Positions 9,923 to 19,176 of a stretch of 49,462 nt of DNA are shown here, in pieces (the first letter of the stretch is position 1; the number at the start of each line of letters is the position of its first letter). Origin of the DNA: Verrucomicrobiota bacterium (GTDB lineage: Bacteria > Pseudomonadota > Gammaproteobacteria > Coxiellales > Coxiellaceae); contig JABDDU010000010.1 in the NCBI GenBank assembly GCA_013287435.1, positions 1 through 49,462 of the forward strand, read 5' to 3'. Below the pieces are notes generated by a model that was not told where the DNA came from, ran no database searches, and worked only from the letters and a program-made list of their open reading frames with translations. The position numbers were made by a program, and so were the translations under genes.

Positions 9923-10813
9923 TTATCGGATTATACCTAAGCTGATAGAAGATAATTTTCTAGTGCGCGCGTTATTAAGATCCTTCGCCGTCATAAATTG
10001 TGTGGCATCTAAATGCTTAGTATCAGTTAACAAGCCATGCGTTTTCAAAACACGCTGTAGTCTGTCGCCAGGAATAATACTGGTAATTTCGAACGGTATT
10101 TTTCCTGCACGATCCGTTTGCATGATGTATTGCTTAATCGCATTAAGCACTAAGCTCGTTTTATGACTGGTAATGGCGGGTGAAAATAAACCACACAATA
10201 TTCTTGATGTTTCCGTTTTGTTTTCATAGTAAGCATCATGGGCAGCCATGGCTTTCGCACAATTTTCCGGGTTTTTATGTTGGATCAATAAGGTGGCGTT
10301 TTCCTGCGTTATTTTTATATTTTTTTCCTTGAGATAATCTAAACCATCGGAAAGTTGTTTTAGATTTTCGCAATTCTTAATCATACTAAGAATTTCTGAT
10401 GTTATCTTGACATTGCTTTTATTAAGATGGACTAAAATATCAGCAAGTGATTTTGGCTCTTGAGAAGCACCAATCGCGCAAAGAATGTAGCGTTCTATTA
10501 AGTTCTCCTGATTCATCAATAAACCATTCTTCATCATCTTGAGCAATGCGATAGTACGCTCTAATGAATCTTGAGTATTGGGAATATTTACCAAAAGATA
10601 ACCAAGATAGTTAAGTCTATTTTTTTCAAATATTCCGCTCACTGAAAAAATTTCAATTAAAGTATCTGCTAAGATGACTGGATCATTTGTATGCTGAAGT
10701 GCATTTAGAATATAACGGTCTATCGCAATATTCGCTTTGTTAAGCATGTCCAACGCTTCATAACGAGCTGATAAATCAGAAATATTTTCTACTTGCCCAT
10801 GATCACTTTTCAT
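9923..10813 (-). CDS. Alpha-helical repeat protein, effector-like, partner of the giant protein
   Basis: This is a 296-residue soluble protein built from degenerate helical repeats of roughly 33-37 residues. Units begin with a pattern like NKANIAID..ILNAL, NKSNVKITSEILSMI and EKNIKITQENATLLI, each followed by a short N-P or L-K-Q-L linker. This style of repeat is common in Legionella and Coxiella secreted proteins, but no named family is recognised. There is no signal peptide or membrane segment. A GAGGG site seven bases before the ATG supports the start. The stop lies three bases before the giant gene, so both form an operon and this protein may bind, chaperone or accompany it. That link rests on position only. 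Confidence 0.7.
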   Translation of the reverse strand: MKSDHGQVENISDLSARYEALDMLNKANIAIDRYILNALQHTNDPVILADTLIEIFSVSGIFEKNRLNYLGYLLVNIPNTQDSLERTIALLKMMKNGLLMNQENLIERYILCAIGASQEPKSLADILVHLNKSNVKITSEILSMIKNCENLKQLSDGLDYLKEKNIKITQENATLLIQHKNPENCAKAMAAHDAYYENKTETSRILCGLFSPAITSHKTSLVLNAIKQYIMQTDRAGKIPFEITSIIPGDRLQRVLKTHGLLTDTKHLDATQFMTAKDLNNARTRKLSSISLGIIR

Positions 10814-11065
10814 ATACTAACCCTCATCAATGTGTTGTATTGACTTCCAGGTCAGACAGTAATGTACCTATTAAAATATTATTGTGTTGGCGGTAATGGT
10901 AGTTTGATTTCATTTATTTGTGAAATTTCCATTTTTGATGAAGGTTATTTATAAAATAAATACCTCGGATTCCTGCTATCGCTTAGGGGACAATACCCGG
11001 AAACGCTGTTGCTGATTTGCGATATCAATTATAATGATGACTTATCACATGAATGGAAAAATGGT

Positions 11066-12028
11066 ATGGATTTACATCGCATAAACCTAAATTTACTGGT
11101 GGTATTAGACACTGTCTTGGATGAAAAAAATGTCACGAATGCCGCGAAAAAATTATTTATCACACAATCAGCGTTGAGTAATAATCTGCAGCAATTGCGA
11201 GAAATATTTAAGGATGAATTATTGATTCGCGAAAAAAATCATATGGTTTTAACAGGTTTTGCAAAAGAACTGCAACCCAGACTCAATCAAGCTTTACAAG
11301 ATCTCAATTGCGTCATGCAAAGCAAAGAATTCGACCCCAAAACGTCGAACAAAAGATTTAGAATTGGTATGAATGATTATATGGCGGCATTGATTCTGCC
11401 ACTATTGATATGTGTGTTACAGGATGAAGCGCCGAACATACAAATAGATGTTCGCCCAATTTCATCATCGAACCATGAAGAATTATTGGAGATTGATTTA
11501 GGTCTTATGGGAATATACGGTTCACCATTACCATCAGTCATGCAAAAAAAATTATTTTTTACAGATACAGTAGTCTGTGTAATGAGTTGCCATCATCCAC
11601 TGGCAAAAGTAAAAAAAATAACTGCTAAAGATTATCTGCGCTATAAACATATCGGGATGAGAACCTTTAGGATGTTTCCTTCTGATCCAGTACCGTCATA
11701 TTTTCGCATAGCAAAGCTTGGAGATATTGATTCACAACGAGATGTGCAAGTGAATGTCCCTTTTATAACAGCATTTTTTAACGTGCTAAAAAGATCAAAT
11801 ATTTTAATTTCAAGCATTATGAAATGCATGACATTATCTGTTGATGTTTCTGGCATAGTCATCAAGGAATATCCACTTAAAGTTAGAACACCAGTATTTG
11901 ACGCTCATATGGTATGGCATAAACGATATGAAAATGATATTGCACACCTGTGGTTAAGAAATATAATAAGTGAAATTGGAGAAAAAGTGCAGAAAGGAAT
12001 TGATACCAACACATCATTTTATAAATGA
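11066..12028 (+). CDS. LysR-family transcriptional regulator
   Basis: This is a LysR regulator of about 320 residues. The N-terminal winged HTH reads LLVVLDTVLDEKNVTNAAKKLFITQSALSNNLQQLR, the standard LysR recognition region, followed by a periplasmic-binding-protein-like effector domain. I place the start at the ATG of MDLHRINLNLL rather than the upstream TTG at 11009, because LysR proteins of this NodD/SyrM-like branch begin there. The gene lies 19 bases ahead of the POT transporter on the same strand, which suggests it senses a compound that the transporter handles. Regulators of this family usually sit divergent from their targets, so co-transcription is slightly unusual. Confidence 0.85.
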   Translation: MDLHRINLNLLVVLDTVLDEKNVTNAAKKLFITQSALSNNLQQLREIFKDELLIREKNHMVLTGFAKELQPRLNQALQDLNCVMQSKEFDPKTSNKRFRIGMNDYMAALILPLLICVLQDEAPNIQIDVRPISSSNHEELLEIDLGLMGIYGSPLPSVMQKKLFFTDTVVCVMSCHHPLAKVKKITAKDYLRYKHIGMRTFRMFPSDPVPSYFRIAKLGDIDSQRDVQVNVPFITAFFNVLKRSNILISSIMKCMTLSVDVSGIVIKEYPLKVRTPVFDAHMVWHKRYENDIAHLWLRNIISEIGEKVQKGIDTNTSFYK

Positions 12029-12047
12029 AAAACTGAAGAAATAAATA

Positions 12048-13463
12048 ATGAATCTTTCCTTCAAAAAAGAACAAAAAAAAGTATTAACCACGTTTAGCTT
12101 GATTGAAGTAGCTGAGAATTATATTTTCACCACGATTCAAACCCTATTGATATTTTATCTTATTGACGAATTACATTTATCTCACGCTTTCAGCGCTGAA
12201 CTGGTTGGTACCGTTATTGGTATGATATGCCTCTCGGCATTGCTGGGTGGATACATTGGAGAATACTTACTAACTTATTATGTGACAATACTCTTGGGTG
12301 CGCTGATTTTAAGTGTTGGCTGTTCGATAATGATATTGGCGCATTCCGAAAATACTTTATTTATTGCGCTCGCATTGATATCTATTAGCTCTGGCCTCAT
12401 CAGACCTAATATTTCATCCTTTATCGGAAAATTTTATGACCAAACACTGGCGCGTGAAAGTCAGCGCGACTTTGGTTTCAATATACTTTATGTTGCGGTT
12501 AATGTAGGAGCTACATTGGCAACACTTTTTGCTTTTTATCTACGTAATAAATATGGTTTTAATAACACATTTTTTGTCGCATTAATGATAGCCAGTGTAC
12601 TCTCTTTAATTTTGATTTTCGGTTTTTATTTTTTAAAAAAATATCAATCCAATCAAAACATCGCCTTAAAATCCTTTTTTTATACGTTGATTTTGTTAGC
12701 AGCCTTTGTGTTATTTGTTTTTTACATTTTAAAAAATCCTCTGTTTGCTGATATTGTATTTATAATTACGACCATTTTTTGTGTTGTTACTATGCTGCTA
12801 TCTGCGCGAACTGGACAAATACATCGCGTTATTACCTTTTTTATTTTCTTTGCGTTAGCTGTTTTATATTGGTCCATTTATTCGCAACTTTTTATTTCGC
12901 TATTATTGTTTATCCATTATTGCGTCAATCATCAGGTTTTTGGTTTTGTGCTTAATACATCTCAGTTAATCACATCTGAAAGTATTTTTATTATGGGCTT
13001 AGGATTTTTTATTGGAAAAATGTGGATTTTTTTTGAAGATAAGAAAAAATCAGTTCCCGATATTGATAAATTCAAACTCTCTTTTCTTTTAATTGGCATT
13101 ATGTATGCATTAATCTATGGTGCAATCGCACTCTCAGCTCCTACTGAAAAAATTCCTGGATGGATTATTATTTTAAGCTTCTTTTTTATGGCGATCAGTG
13201 AATTATCCTTAATGCCGATTGGGTATTCTATGATTACTAAAATTGCACCTAAGGGCTATGTTTCGCTCTATATGGGAATTTGGTTTGTCGCCGTCGGTAT
13301 TGGTAGCAAAATAGCCGGTGAAATCTCAAGCTTAATTAAAATAAATAAAGATGTCGTTTTTTCAAAACAAGCGATGTCGCATGGTTTGTTGGGTTTGATT
13401 ATTCTGTCTGCAATAGGAATGGTTTGTTGTTTACTGATGCGAAAGATTTATCATGAAAAATAA
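12048..13463 (+). CDS. POT/PTR2-family proton-dependent oligopeptide transporter
   Basis: This is a 471-residue polytopic membrane protein. Family landmarks are an early E-x3-N region (SLIEVAENYIF, where canonical members have ExxERFxYY), LLGGYIGEYLL in the helix 2-3 area, SGLIRPNISSFIGKFYD, and the late ISELSLMPIGYSMITKIAP followed by MGIWFVAVGIGSKIAGE, which is very typical of bacterial di- and tripeptide permeases. The altered N-terminal motif (no R or YY) means substrate range and proton coupling may differ from DtpA. It probably imports small peptides. It follows the LysR gene by 19 bases and is likely in the same transcript. Confidence 0.8.
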   Translation: MNLSFKKEQKKVLTTFSLIEVAENYIFTTIQTLLIFYLIDELHLSHAFSAELVGTVIGMICLSALLGGYIGEYLLTYYVTILLGALILSVGCSIMILAHSENTLFIALALISISSGLIRPNISSFIGKFYDQTLARESQRDFGFNILYVAVNVGATLATLFAFYLRNKYGFNNTFFVALMIASVLSLILIFGFYFLKKYQSNQNIALKSFFYTLILLAAFVLFVFYILKNPLFADIVFIITTIFCVVTMLLSARTGQIHRVITFFIFFALAVLYWSIYSQLFISLLLFIHYCVNHQVFGFVLNTSQLITSESIFIMGLGFFIGKMWIFFEDKKKSVPDIDKFKLSFLLIGIMYALIYGAIALSAPTEKIPGWIIILSFFFMAISELSLMPIGYSMITKIAPKGYVSLYMGIWFVAVGIGSKIAGEISSLIKINKDVVFSKQAMSHGLLGLIILSAIGMVCCLLMRKIYHEK

Positions 13464-13832
13464 AATAATATATGACGTGGTACCAAATTGAAAATATTTA
13501 TGCGATTTTTGATTATTTTTAATAATAGATTCGGTTTTCCAGAAAAATATATCACTTAATAACGACACAGAAGTGCTAAAACTAAGTGAACAAAGCCTGA
13601 ATTTATAGGATAAAAGCAAAGCTGAAGTCATTTTGCTCCTTTTCGAGGGACTTCTTATGGAACCCCTGATGGGAAGTAGAAATCACAGCATTTAATCGAA
13701 TAATGATGATTTTTCTCTTGAAATTCAGGTAACTTATGGGTATTATTTGAGCGATTTCACATCTTATGAGGTTCGACGCCAATGAATAATTGATCTTTTT
13801 AAGCCTATTTCAACTACTTAAAGAGATTAATT
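13464..13832. other. Leader region upstream of the ABC-F gene
   Basis: 369 bases without a long gene. It contains the 12-codon leader ORF described separately and otherwise AT-rich DNA. No clear hairpin followed by a T-run was found, so if there is attenuation its structure is not evident by eye. Confidence 0.4.
13657..13695 (+). CDS. Possible 12-residue leader peptide ahead of ABC-F gene
   Basis: ATG at 13657 opens a 12-codon ORF (MEPLMGSRNHSI, then TAA). It is preceded by GAGGGA six bases upstream, a stronger ribosome site than those of most genes nearby. It lies about 140 bases before the ABC-F start. Antibiotic-resistance ABC-F genes are often controlled by short leader ORFs whose ribosome stalling relieves attenuation. 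Expression and regulation here are inference from the ribosome site and position. Confidence 0.4.
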   Translation: MEPLMGSRNHSI

Positions 13833-15431
13833 ATGTTTACACCTCGAATTATTATCAATAATCTATCATTTCACATCGAAAACACACCGGTGGCTTTTCG
13901 CGATATTCATTTGTCATTTGAATCGCTGAAATACGGGATTGTTGGCGATAACGGCGTCGGAAAAACAACTTTTTTAAAGCTGTTAACGGGCGATTTATTG
14001 CCTGAAAATGGCAGCATTCAACATCAAGGCACCCTACTCTATTTGCCTCAATCACATGGAGGTATATCAGAAAATGCGACGATTGCTGATGTATTAGGTG
14101 TATCTAATATTCTGAATGCCATGCAACACATTCAATTTGGCAATTATGCTGATAATGATTTTGAAATCATCAATAATCAGTGGGATATTGAAGCACGTAT
14201 CCAATCTGCATTATCGCATTTTAAAATAAGTACGATTGATATCAACACGCCATTTCACACATTAAGTGGCGGACAAAAAACAAAAATATTACTGTCAAAA
14301 ACACTCGTTTTCGAATCTGATTTTATTTTAATGGATGAACCAACGAATAATTTAGATAAAACATCACGTGATATTTTATATGATTACATTCGAGATAGTA
14401 AAAAAGGATTTATTATTATCAGTCATGATCGCAAACTTTTAAATAACATGGACTGCATTGTTGAAATCACAACCAAAGGTATCAATTTATACGGTGGCAA
14501 TTACGATTTATATCGAGAACAAAAAGATATTGAATTGAGCGCATTAGAAAAAGATTTTGATGAGGCAAAACAAAAAATTCAGCGGGTTAAACACAGCATA
14601 CAAAGCACCAAAGAAAAACATGCGCGATCAGCTGGCAGAGGGCGAAGAGCATTTTTAGAAGGTCATATTGATAAAATGACGGCGCGATCAAAAGCAGGTA
14701 AAGCTGAAAAATCAAAAAAACGTCGTGCGGTACAAGAAGAAAAAATGATTACTGATAATACAAATAAAATTGCTGACATACGCGAAAAAATTGAAATTAA
14801 AACGTATATTACGGCATCATTGGATGCAACGCATGTGCCCAATAGTAAAACAGTGTTAGAAATAAAATCAGTTTATTTTAAATACACAGCGCAAAACAAT
14901 TTTATAATTAAAGATTTCAATCTGGAAATCATTGGCGCGGAGCGTGTTGCATTGACTGGCGAAAATGGCTGCGGGAAATCCACATTAATCAAATTAATTC
15001 GACGGGAATTATTTCCGATCAGTGGATCAATAAAAATCGGTATAAATAAAATTGCGTATTTGGATCAGTCGATTTTATTTTTAGATAAAAATAAATCATT
15101 GGTTGAAAATTTCATGAACCAAAATCTGCAAGCAAAATTGTTTGATGCCTACAGCGCACTGGCAGAATTTCAATTTCGCAATAAAGATGCTGAGAAAATC
15201 GTTGCAGATTTGAGCGGCGGTGAAAAAATACGCGCGGGGTTAGCCATTAGTTTGATGTCAGCAGAACCACCGCAATTAATTATATTAGATGAACCCACCA
15301 ATCATTTAGATTTACGATCAATTGAAGCCATTGAATCGATATTAAAATCCTATCAAGGTGCCATGCTTGTGGTGTCGCACGATGAAGCGTTTTTAAAGAA
15401 TATAGGCATAACAAGAACAGTGCGAATGTAA
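13833..15431 (+). CDS. ABC-F family ATPase (ribosome-associated)
   Basis: This is a 532-residue soluble protein with two ABC domains and no membrane segments. Domain 1 has Walker A GDNGVGKTT (38-46), LSGGQ near 143 and Walker B LMDEPTNN near 166. Domain 2 has GENGCGKST near 374, LSGGE near 459 and ILDEPTNHLD near 484. The linker (about 235-310) is long, helical and very basic (KHARSAGRGRRAF), as in ABC-F proteins that reach into the ribosome. Family members act on translating ribosomes, and some protect against ribosome-targeting antibiotics. Whether this one is a resistance or housekeeping type cannot be decided. The FAD monooxygenase and GNAT behind it would fit a drug-response group. Confidence 0.88.
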   Translation: MFTPRIIINNLSFHIENTPVAFRDIHLSFESLKYGIVGDNGVGKTTFLKLLTGDLLPENGSIQHQGTLLYLPQSHGGISENATIADVLGVSNILNAMQHIQFGNYADNDFEIINNQWDIEARIQSALSHFKISTIDINTPFHTLSGGQKTKILLSKTLVFESDFILMDEPTNNLDKTSRDILYDYIRDSKKGFIIISHDRKLLNNMDCIVEITTKGINLYGGNYDLYREQKDIELSALEKDFDEAKQKIQRVKHSIQSTKEKHARSAGRGRRAFLEGHIDKMTARSKAGKAEKSKKRRAVQEEKMITDNTNKIADIREKIEIKTYITASLDATHVPNSKTVLEIKSVYFKYTAQNNFIIKDFNLEIIGAERVALTGENGCGKSTLIKLIRRELFPISGSIKIGINKIAYLDQSILFLDKNKSLVENFMNQNLQAKLFDAYSALAEFQFRNKDAEKIVADLSGGEKIRAGLAISLMSAEPPQLIILDEPTNHLDLRSIEAIESILKSYQGAMLVVSHDEAFLKNIGITRTVRM

Positions 15432-15468
15432 AAATAGTCTGTATAATCAGCAAAAATAAGAGGTAAAT

Positions 15469-16998
15469 ATGACCGAATTGTATGATGTAATTATTGTTGG
15501 TGGCGGACCTGTTGGCGCAGCGCTTGGCATTGAACTTGGTTTGAATAATGTCAAAACACTGATACTTGAAAAGTATGACAATCCATTACTTTCTCCGCGT
15601 GCACAATCACTCAGTGAACGCTCGATGGAATTATTTATGCGCTGGGGCTTAGTCGACAAGATGCGCGCAAGCACCCTGCTCCCAAAAGATTATCCCATGC
15701 AAGGCGTTTGGTGTTCAAAATTAAACGGCATCACATATGGCGCTGCTGGATCAGGACAACAAATTAAAGAAAAAATCACCGCGCAAAAGCCCATTCGCAT
15801 TCCGCTTTATATTACCGAAAATATTTTACGTGAACGATTAGAAAATTTTGATTGCATCACGTTTTTAAAAAATATTCCCGTTGAATCTGTAAGAATTGAA
15901 AATGATCATTGCAAGGTGATTGCAAAAAACAATCAAGCGTATCATGCAAAATATGTTATTGGTTGTGATGGCGCTAATAGTACTACTCGCAAGTGCATGG
16001 ATATTAAATTTGAAGGTCTTGCACCCAAAAGACGTGTGATTAATTTATTATTTCAATCCCTTGATTTACACAATAAAATCACTGTTGAAAATGGCTTTAT
16101 CTATTATTTATTAGAAAATAAAATGGTGACTGTTGTTGGACCTGTTGATTTGAACAAAGGAATTTGGTACGCCAGTATTGTTTATGCGGGTGATGAAAAA
16201 ACCATTGATGAAATTGATGTTGATCAATTAATCGAAAAACTCACAGGAATTCATTTTTCCAAAAAAATAATCAATAAGAATTTTTGGGATATGCAAATTC
16301 AATTGGCAGAACATTTTTCAAAAGACAATCGTGTCTTTTTAATGGGAGATTCTGCACATGCATTTTCGCCAACCGGAGGTTTCGGATTAAATACAGGTTT
16401 TGGTGATGTCACCAATTTAGCGTGGAAATTGGCATCTGTTATTCACAAAAAATCCAATGATAACATTCTAAAAACATATGAAACCGAAAGACATCCTATT
16501 GCATTACAAAACTTAAAAGAAGCAGAAAGAAATGCTGCTGATGCCGTTGCTGTACGCGCTAAATTCCCGCCAGATAAAGAACCACAAAAATTTGCCGATG
16601 AAAATGCACGCATCGCAAAACAACATACGCACGTTGCAGGCATTACATTGGGATATACTTACAATCCTAATGAAACACCGATGCTTCCAGCTGAATATAT
16701 TTTAACGGTAAAACCAGGATATTTTTTGCCACATACTGATATCGACGGAAAACCCATTTACGAGAAATTATCAGCAACACACTGGACATTAATTGTCTGC
16801 GGAAAAGAAAAAATAAAATTTAAAATGGATCAATTAAAAATTTTGCATGTGCCAGAAAACACATACGCTTTCCGATATATTTTAATTCGACCGGATTGGC
16901 ATATCGCAATGACGCTTAAAACACTTTCAGAAGCTGTTTTAAAAACATACTTAGATAAAGTTTTTATTGATGGTGTATTTTTATATGAAAATAATTGA
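15469..16998 (+). CDS. FAD-dependent aromatic monooxygenase (PHBH/PheA-TfdB type)
   Basis: This is a 509-residue flavoprotein. The N-terminal dinucleotide fold reads VIIVGGGPVGAALG (8-21). The DG motif GCDGANSTTRK lies near 165, and the GD motif LMGDSAHAFSPTGGFGLNTG near 290 binds the FAD ribityl and pyrophosphate. This triad defines class A monooxygenases such as phenol or polyketide hydroxylases and the TetX type. The C-terminal part (about 400-509) resembles the thioredoxin-like tail of PheA/TfdB proteins. The substrate is unknown. An AGAGG site precedes the ATG. The end overlaps the following GNAT by 14 bases, so they are co-translated. Confidence 0.85.
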   Translation: MTELYDVIIVGGGPVGAALGIELGLNNVKTLILEKYDNPLLSPRAQSLSERSMELFMRWGLVDKMRASTLLPKDYPMQGVWCSKLNGITYGAAGSGQQIKEKITAQKPIRIPLYITENILRERLENFDCITFLKNIPVESVRIENDHCKVIAKNNQAYHAKYVIGCDGANSTTRKCMDIKFEGLAPKRRVINLLFQSLDLHNKITVENGFIYYLLENKMVTVVGPVDLNKGIWYASIVYAGDEKTIDEIDVDQLIEKLTGIHFSKKIINKNFWDMQIQLAEHFSKDNRVFLMGDSAHAFSPTGGFGLNTGFGDVTNLAWKLASVIHKKSNDNILKTYETERHPIALQNLKEAERNAADAVAVRAKFPPDKEPQKFADENARIAKQHTHVAGITLGYTYNPNETPMLPAEYILTVKPGYFLPHTDIDGKPIYEKLSATHWTLIVCGKEKIKFKMDQLKILHVPENTYAFRYILIRPDWHIAMTLKTLSEAVLKTYLDKVFIDGVFLYENN

Positions 16999-17536
16999 AA
17001 CGACACGTCTCATTCTTCGCACATTTGAAGAAAAAGACATTGAACCGCTCTCTTTAATTAATCAAGACCTTAACGTTTGTGAATTTTTGCCAGTTGTGTT
17101 GAGTCGCGTAGAAACAGAAATGATGATTAAGAAATTTATTGATCATTATGATAAAAATAAATTTTCTCCCTACGCTGTGGAATTAAAATCAACAAATGAG
17201 ATGATTGGCTGGTGTGGATTAATGATCCCAGGTTTCGAAGCACATTTTACGCCTTGCGTTGAAACTGGTTGGCGACTAGGCTCACAACATTGGAATCACG
17301 GCTATGCAACTGAAGCTGCAAAAGCGGTCCTTCAGTATGCATTTGAAACACTTCATTTAAATGAAATCGTTTCTTTTACTGCGGTCAATAATATTCGCTC
17401 ACGCCGCGTAATGGAAAAAATAGGATTACATCATAATACAGATGATGATTTTGATCATCCAAAAATAGAAAAATCACATCCGCTGTGTCGGCATGTTTTA
17501 TATCGTATCACTAAAAACATGTGGAAGAAAAACTAG
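16985..17536 (+). CDS. GNAT N-acetyltransferase, RimJ/RimL-like
   Basis: This is a protein of about 183 residues. It starts with IIETTRLILRTFEEKDIEPL, the RimJ/RimL-type opening strand and helix. The acetyl-CoA loop region reads GWRLGSQHWNHGYATEAAKAVLQYAF, equivalent to Q/R-x-x-G-x-G/A. The late motif VNNIRSRRVMEKIGLHH matches the N-x-x-S-x-x-V-x-E-K-x-G end. It likely acetylates a small amine or a protein N-terminus. The start is set at the ATG of MKIIETTRL, because family members begin there. It overlaps the monooxygenase stop, which suggests a shared transcript. Confidence 0.82.
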   Translation: MKIIETTRLILRTFEEKDIEPLSLINQDLNVCEFLPVVLSRVETEMMIKKFIDHYDKNKFSPYAVELKSTNEMIGWCGLMIPGFEAHFTPCVETGWRLGSQHWNHGYATEAAKAVLQYAFETLHLNEIVSFTAVNNIRSRRVMEKIGLHHNTDDDFDHPKIEKSHPLCRHVLYRITKNMWKKN

Positions 17537-17562
17537 CCACGACAACAGATTTAAAATACGAG

Positions 17563-17582
17563 AAGCATCTTTTAAGATGCTT
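17563..17582. terminator. Bidirectional hairpin between convergent genes
   Basis: AAGCATCTT and AAGATGCTT form a perfect 9-bp stem around a TT loop. It sits between the end of the plus-strand GNAT and the end of the minus-strand ABM gene, only two bases from the latter stop. A short T/A-rich flank fits a shared terminator. Confidence 0.6.
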
Positions 17583-17583
17583 A

Positions 17584-17913
17584 CTAATCTTCACTAAAAA
17601 GTCTGCACTGCCAATCTTCAATGATTGCAGACTCGTTGTTTTCAATATATGTTTTGAAAAAATTTTTTACGTAGTCAGCTTCACAGTGTATATCAAACGC
17701 TTTAATATCGACGTACTCTTGAAGAAGTACAATTTTATATTTTGATTGTCCAGGTAAACCTGGGTGAGAAATTTGCTTTGTTGCATGCGCTCTAATACAG
17801 CCCGCTTCTTTTTCTCGAGACAAAGCCATTAATTTTTTAAAATGATCCCACGCTTCTTGATCTTTATTTTTTTTAGGGAGCCATTCCGAAACAATAAAAA
17901 CATGACCTGACAT
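17584..17913 (-). CDS. Antibiotic biosynthesis monooxygenase (ABM) domain protein
   Basis: This is a 109-residue single-domain protein with the dimeric alpha/beta-barrel pattern of ABM/YgiN proteins: an opening strand VFIVSEWLPKK, a helix with DHFKKLMALSREKEAGCIRAHATKQ, a strand KYKIVLLQEYVDIKAFDIHCEADYVKNFF, and a C-terminal strand. Family members include quinol monooxygenases and small detoxifying enzymes, but many are uncharacterised. No cofactor motif is expected. It may be transcribed alone or read into from the MFS gene upstream (28-base gap). Confidence 0.68.
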   Translation of the reverse strand: MSGHVFIVSEWLPKKNKDQEAWDHFKKLMALSREKEAGCIRAHATKQISHPGLPGQSKYKIVLLQEYVDIKAFDIHCEADYVKNFFKTYIENNESAIIEDWQCRLFSED

Positions 17914-17941
17914 ATAATACCTCGCTTATTAATTTAATATT

Positions 17942-19168
17942 TTAATCTAAAACAACATCGCCTTTTTTTAAAAACAGACAAAATATAATCAATTGCAAAA
18001 CAGTTACCGCAGAAAAAATTGAGGCTAATCGCATTAAATCATCGACATCAATAAAACTGATGAAAAACATGCCGACGGATGAAATCGCAAGACCAAATGC
18101 GATTAAAACAGAGGTTGCGATACCGGCATATTGTGGAAATATTTTTAATGATCGAAGCGATAAAGTGGGGAAAATAATACCAAGACAATAGCAAATCATC
18201 ATGATCGGAATAATTAAATTAACCAAATCAAATTTTCCAAAATATGCCAAAAGAATTTGCACGATGCAACTTGTCAATAATAATGACATACCAATCTGTG
18301 ACAAATGATGCACATGCCATTTTTTAATCAAGAAACGATTGGTCAACGTGCCTGAAAAATAGCAAAGACCGCTCAATAATGCGGTATTTCCATAAACAAT
18401 TGCCGTGCGATGTAAAATATTTTCAACGATAAATGCACCCACGGTTGAATATAATAATAATTGAATCTGGCAACAACCCACTAAAAAAATTGATACAATA
18501 AAAACGCGATGTGATAATAATACTTTATAAGTATTGCATAAGCGTCTTATCGAAAATCCCTCTCGCTTTGGAATGCTTTCTGAAACAAATAAGGCATATA
18601 AACATAAAAATAGAAATCCCATTATACCGTAAGCAATAAAATTCGCTTTCCATCCTAAATGATGCTGTAGGATACCGCCAATAAATGGTCCGATAATCGG
18701 TCCAACGCCATAAGCTAATGATGTATACAACATTGCAATATTGAACTGATGGCCTTTCAATTTATCGATAATGATTGCACGACAACCAATGGTAAATGCA
18801 GATGCTAGAAATCCCTGTATAAAACGTATTAATAATAATTGTCCAATCGAGTGACAAAATATTGCCATGATACTGGCGACAACATACAAAAATAATCCCA
18901 ATAAAATAATGCGACGCCTTCCGAAAATATCGAGAATGATACCATTTAGAAATCCACCGATCGCAAACCCTATTAATGTTGCAGTGACGGTATTTTTAAC
19001 AACAGAAACTGATGTGAGGTAATAATGTGCCAGTGCAGGCATTGATGGTGTGTATAAATCAAAGGTAAATCCCGGCAGAAAATTTAAAATAGGTACGACA
19101 ATAATCAGAAATTTTAGATAATCTTCTGGATTTATTCGAATAATGCTGTTGTTTAGAAAATTTTTCAT
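17942..19168 (-). CDS. MFS transporter, Bcr/CflA-like
   Basis: This is a carrier of about 408 residues with twelve predicted hydrophobic helices. Key spots are FDLYTPSMPALAHYY in helix 1, IILDIFGRRRIILLG for the loop 2-3 motif, and GVGPIIGPFIGGILQ for helix 5 motif C. These are classic DHA1 drug:proton antiporter features. I place the start at ATG 19168 (MKNFLNNS), since the longer frame from 19219 would overlap the upstream cupin-containing gene by 43 bases. The upstream stop lies eight bases away, so the SET, chimera and MFS genes form an operon. The substrate is unknown. Confidence 0.8.
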   Translation of the reverse strand: MKNFLNNSIIRINPEDYLKFLIIVVPILNFLPGFTFDLYTPSMPALAHYYLTSVSVVKNTVTATLIGFAIGGFLNGIILDIFGRRRIILLGLFLYVVASIMAIFCHSIGQLLLIRFIQGFLASAFTIGCRAIIIDKLKGHQFNIAMLYTSLAYGVGPIIGPFIGGILQHHLGWKANFIAYGIMGFLFLCLYALFVSESIPKREGFSIRRLCNTYKVLLSHRVFIVSIFLVGCCQIQLLLYSTVGAFIVENILHRTAIVYGNTALLSGLCYFSGTLTNRFLIKKWHVHHLSQIGMSLLLTSCIVQILLAYFGKFDLVNLIIPIMMICYCLGIIFPTLSLRSLKIFPQYAGIATSVLIAFGLAISSVGMFFISFIDVDDLMRLASIFSAVTVLQLIIFCLFLKKGDVVLD

Positions 19169-19176
19169 AGCATTTA

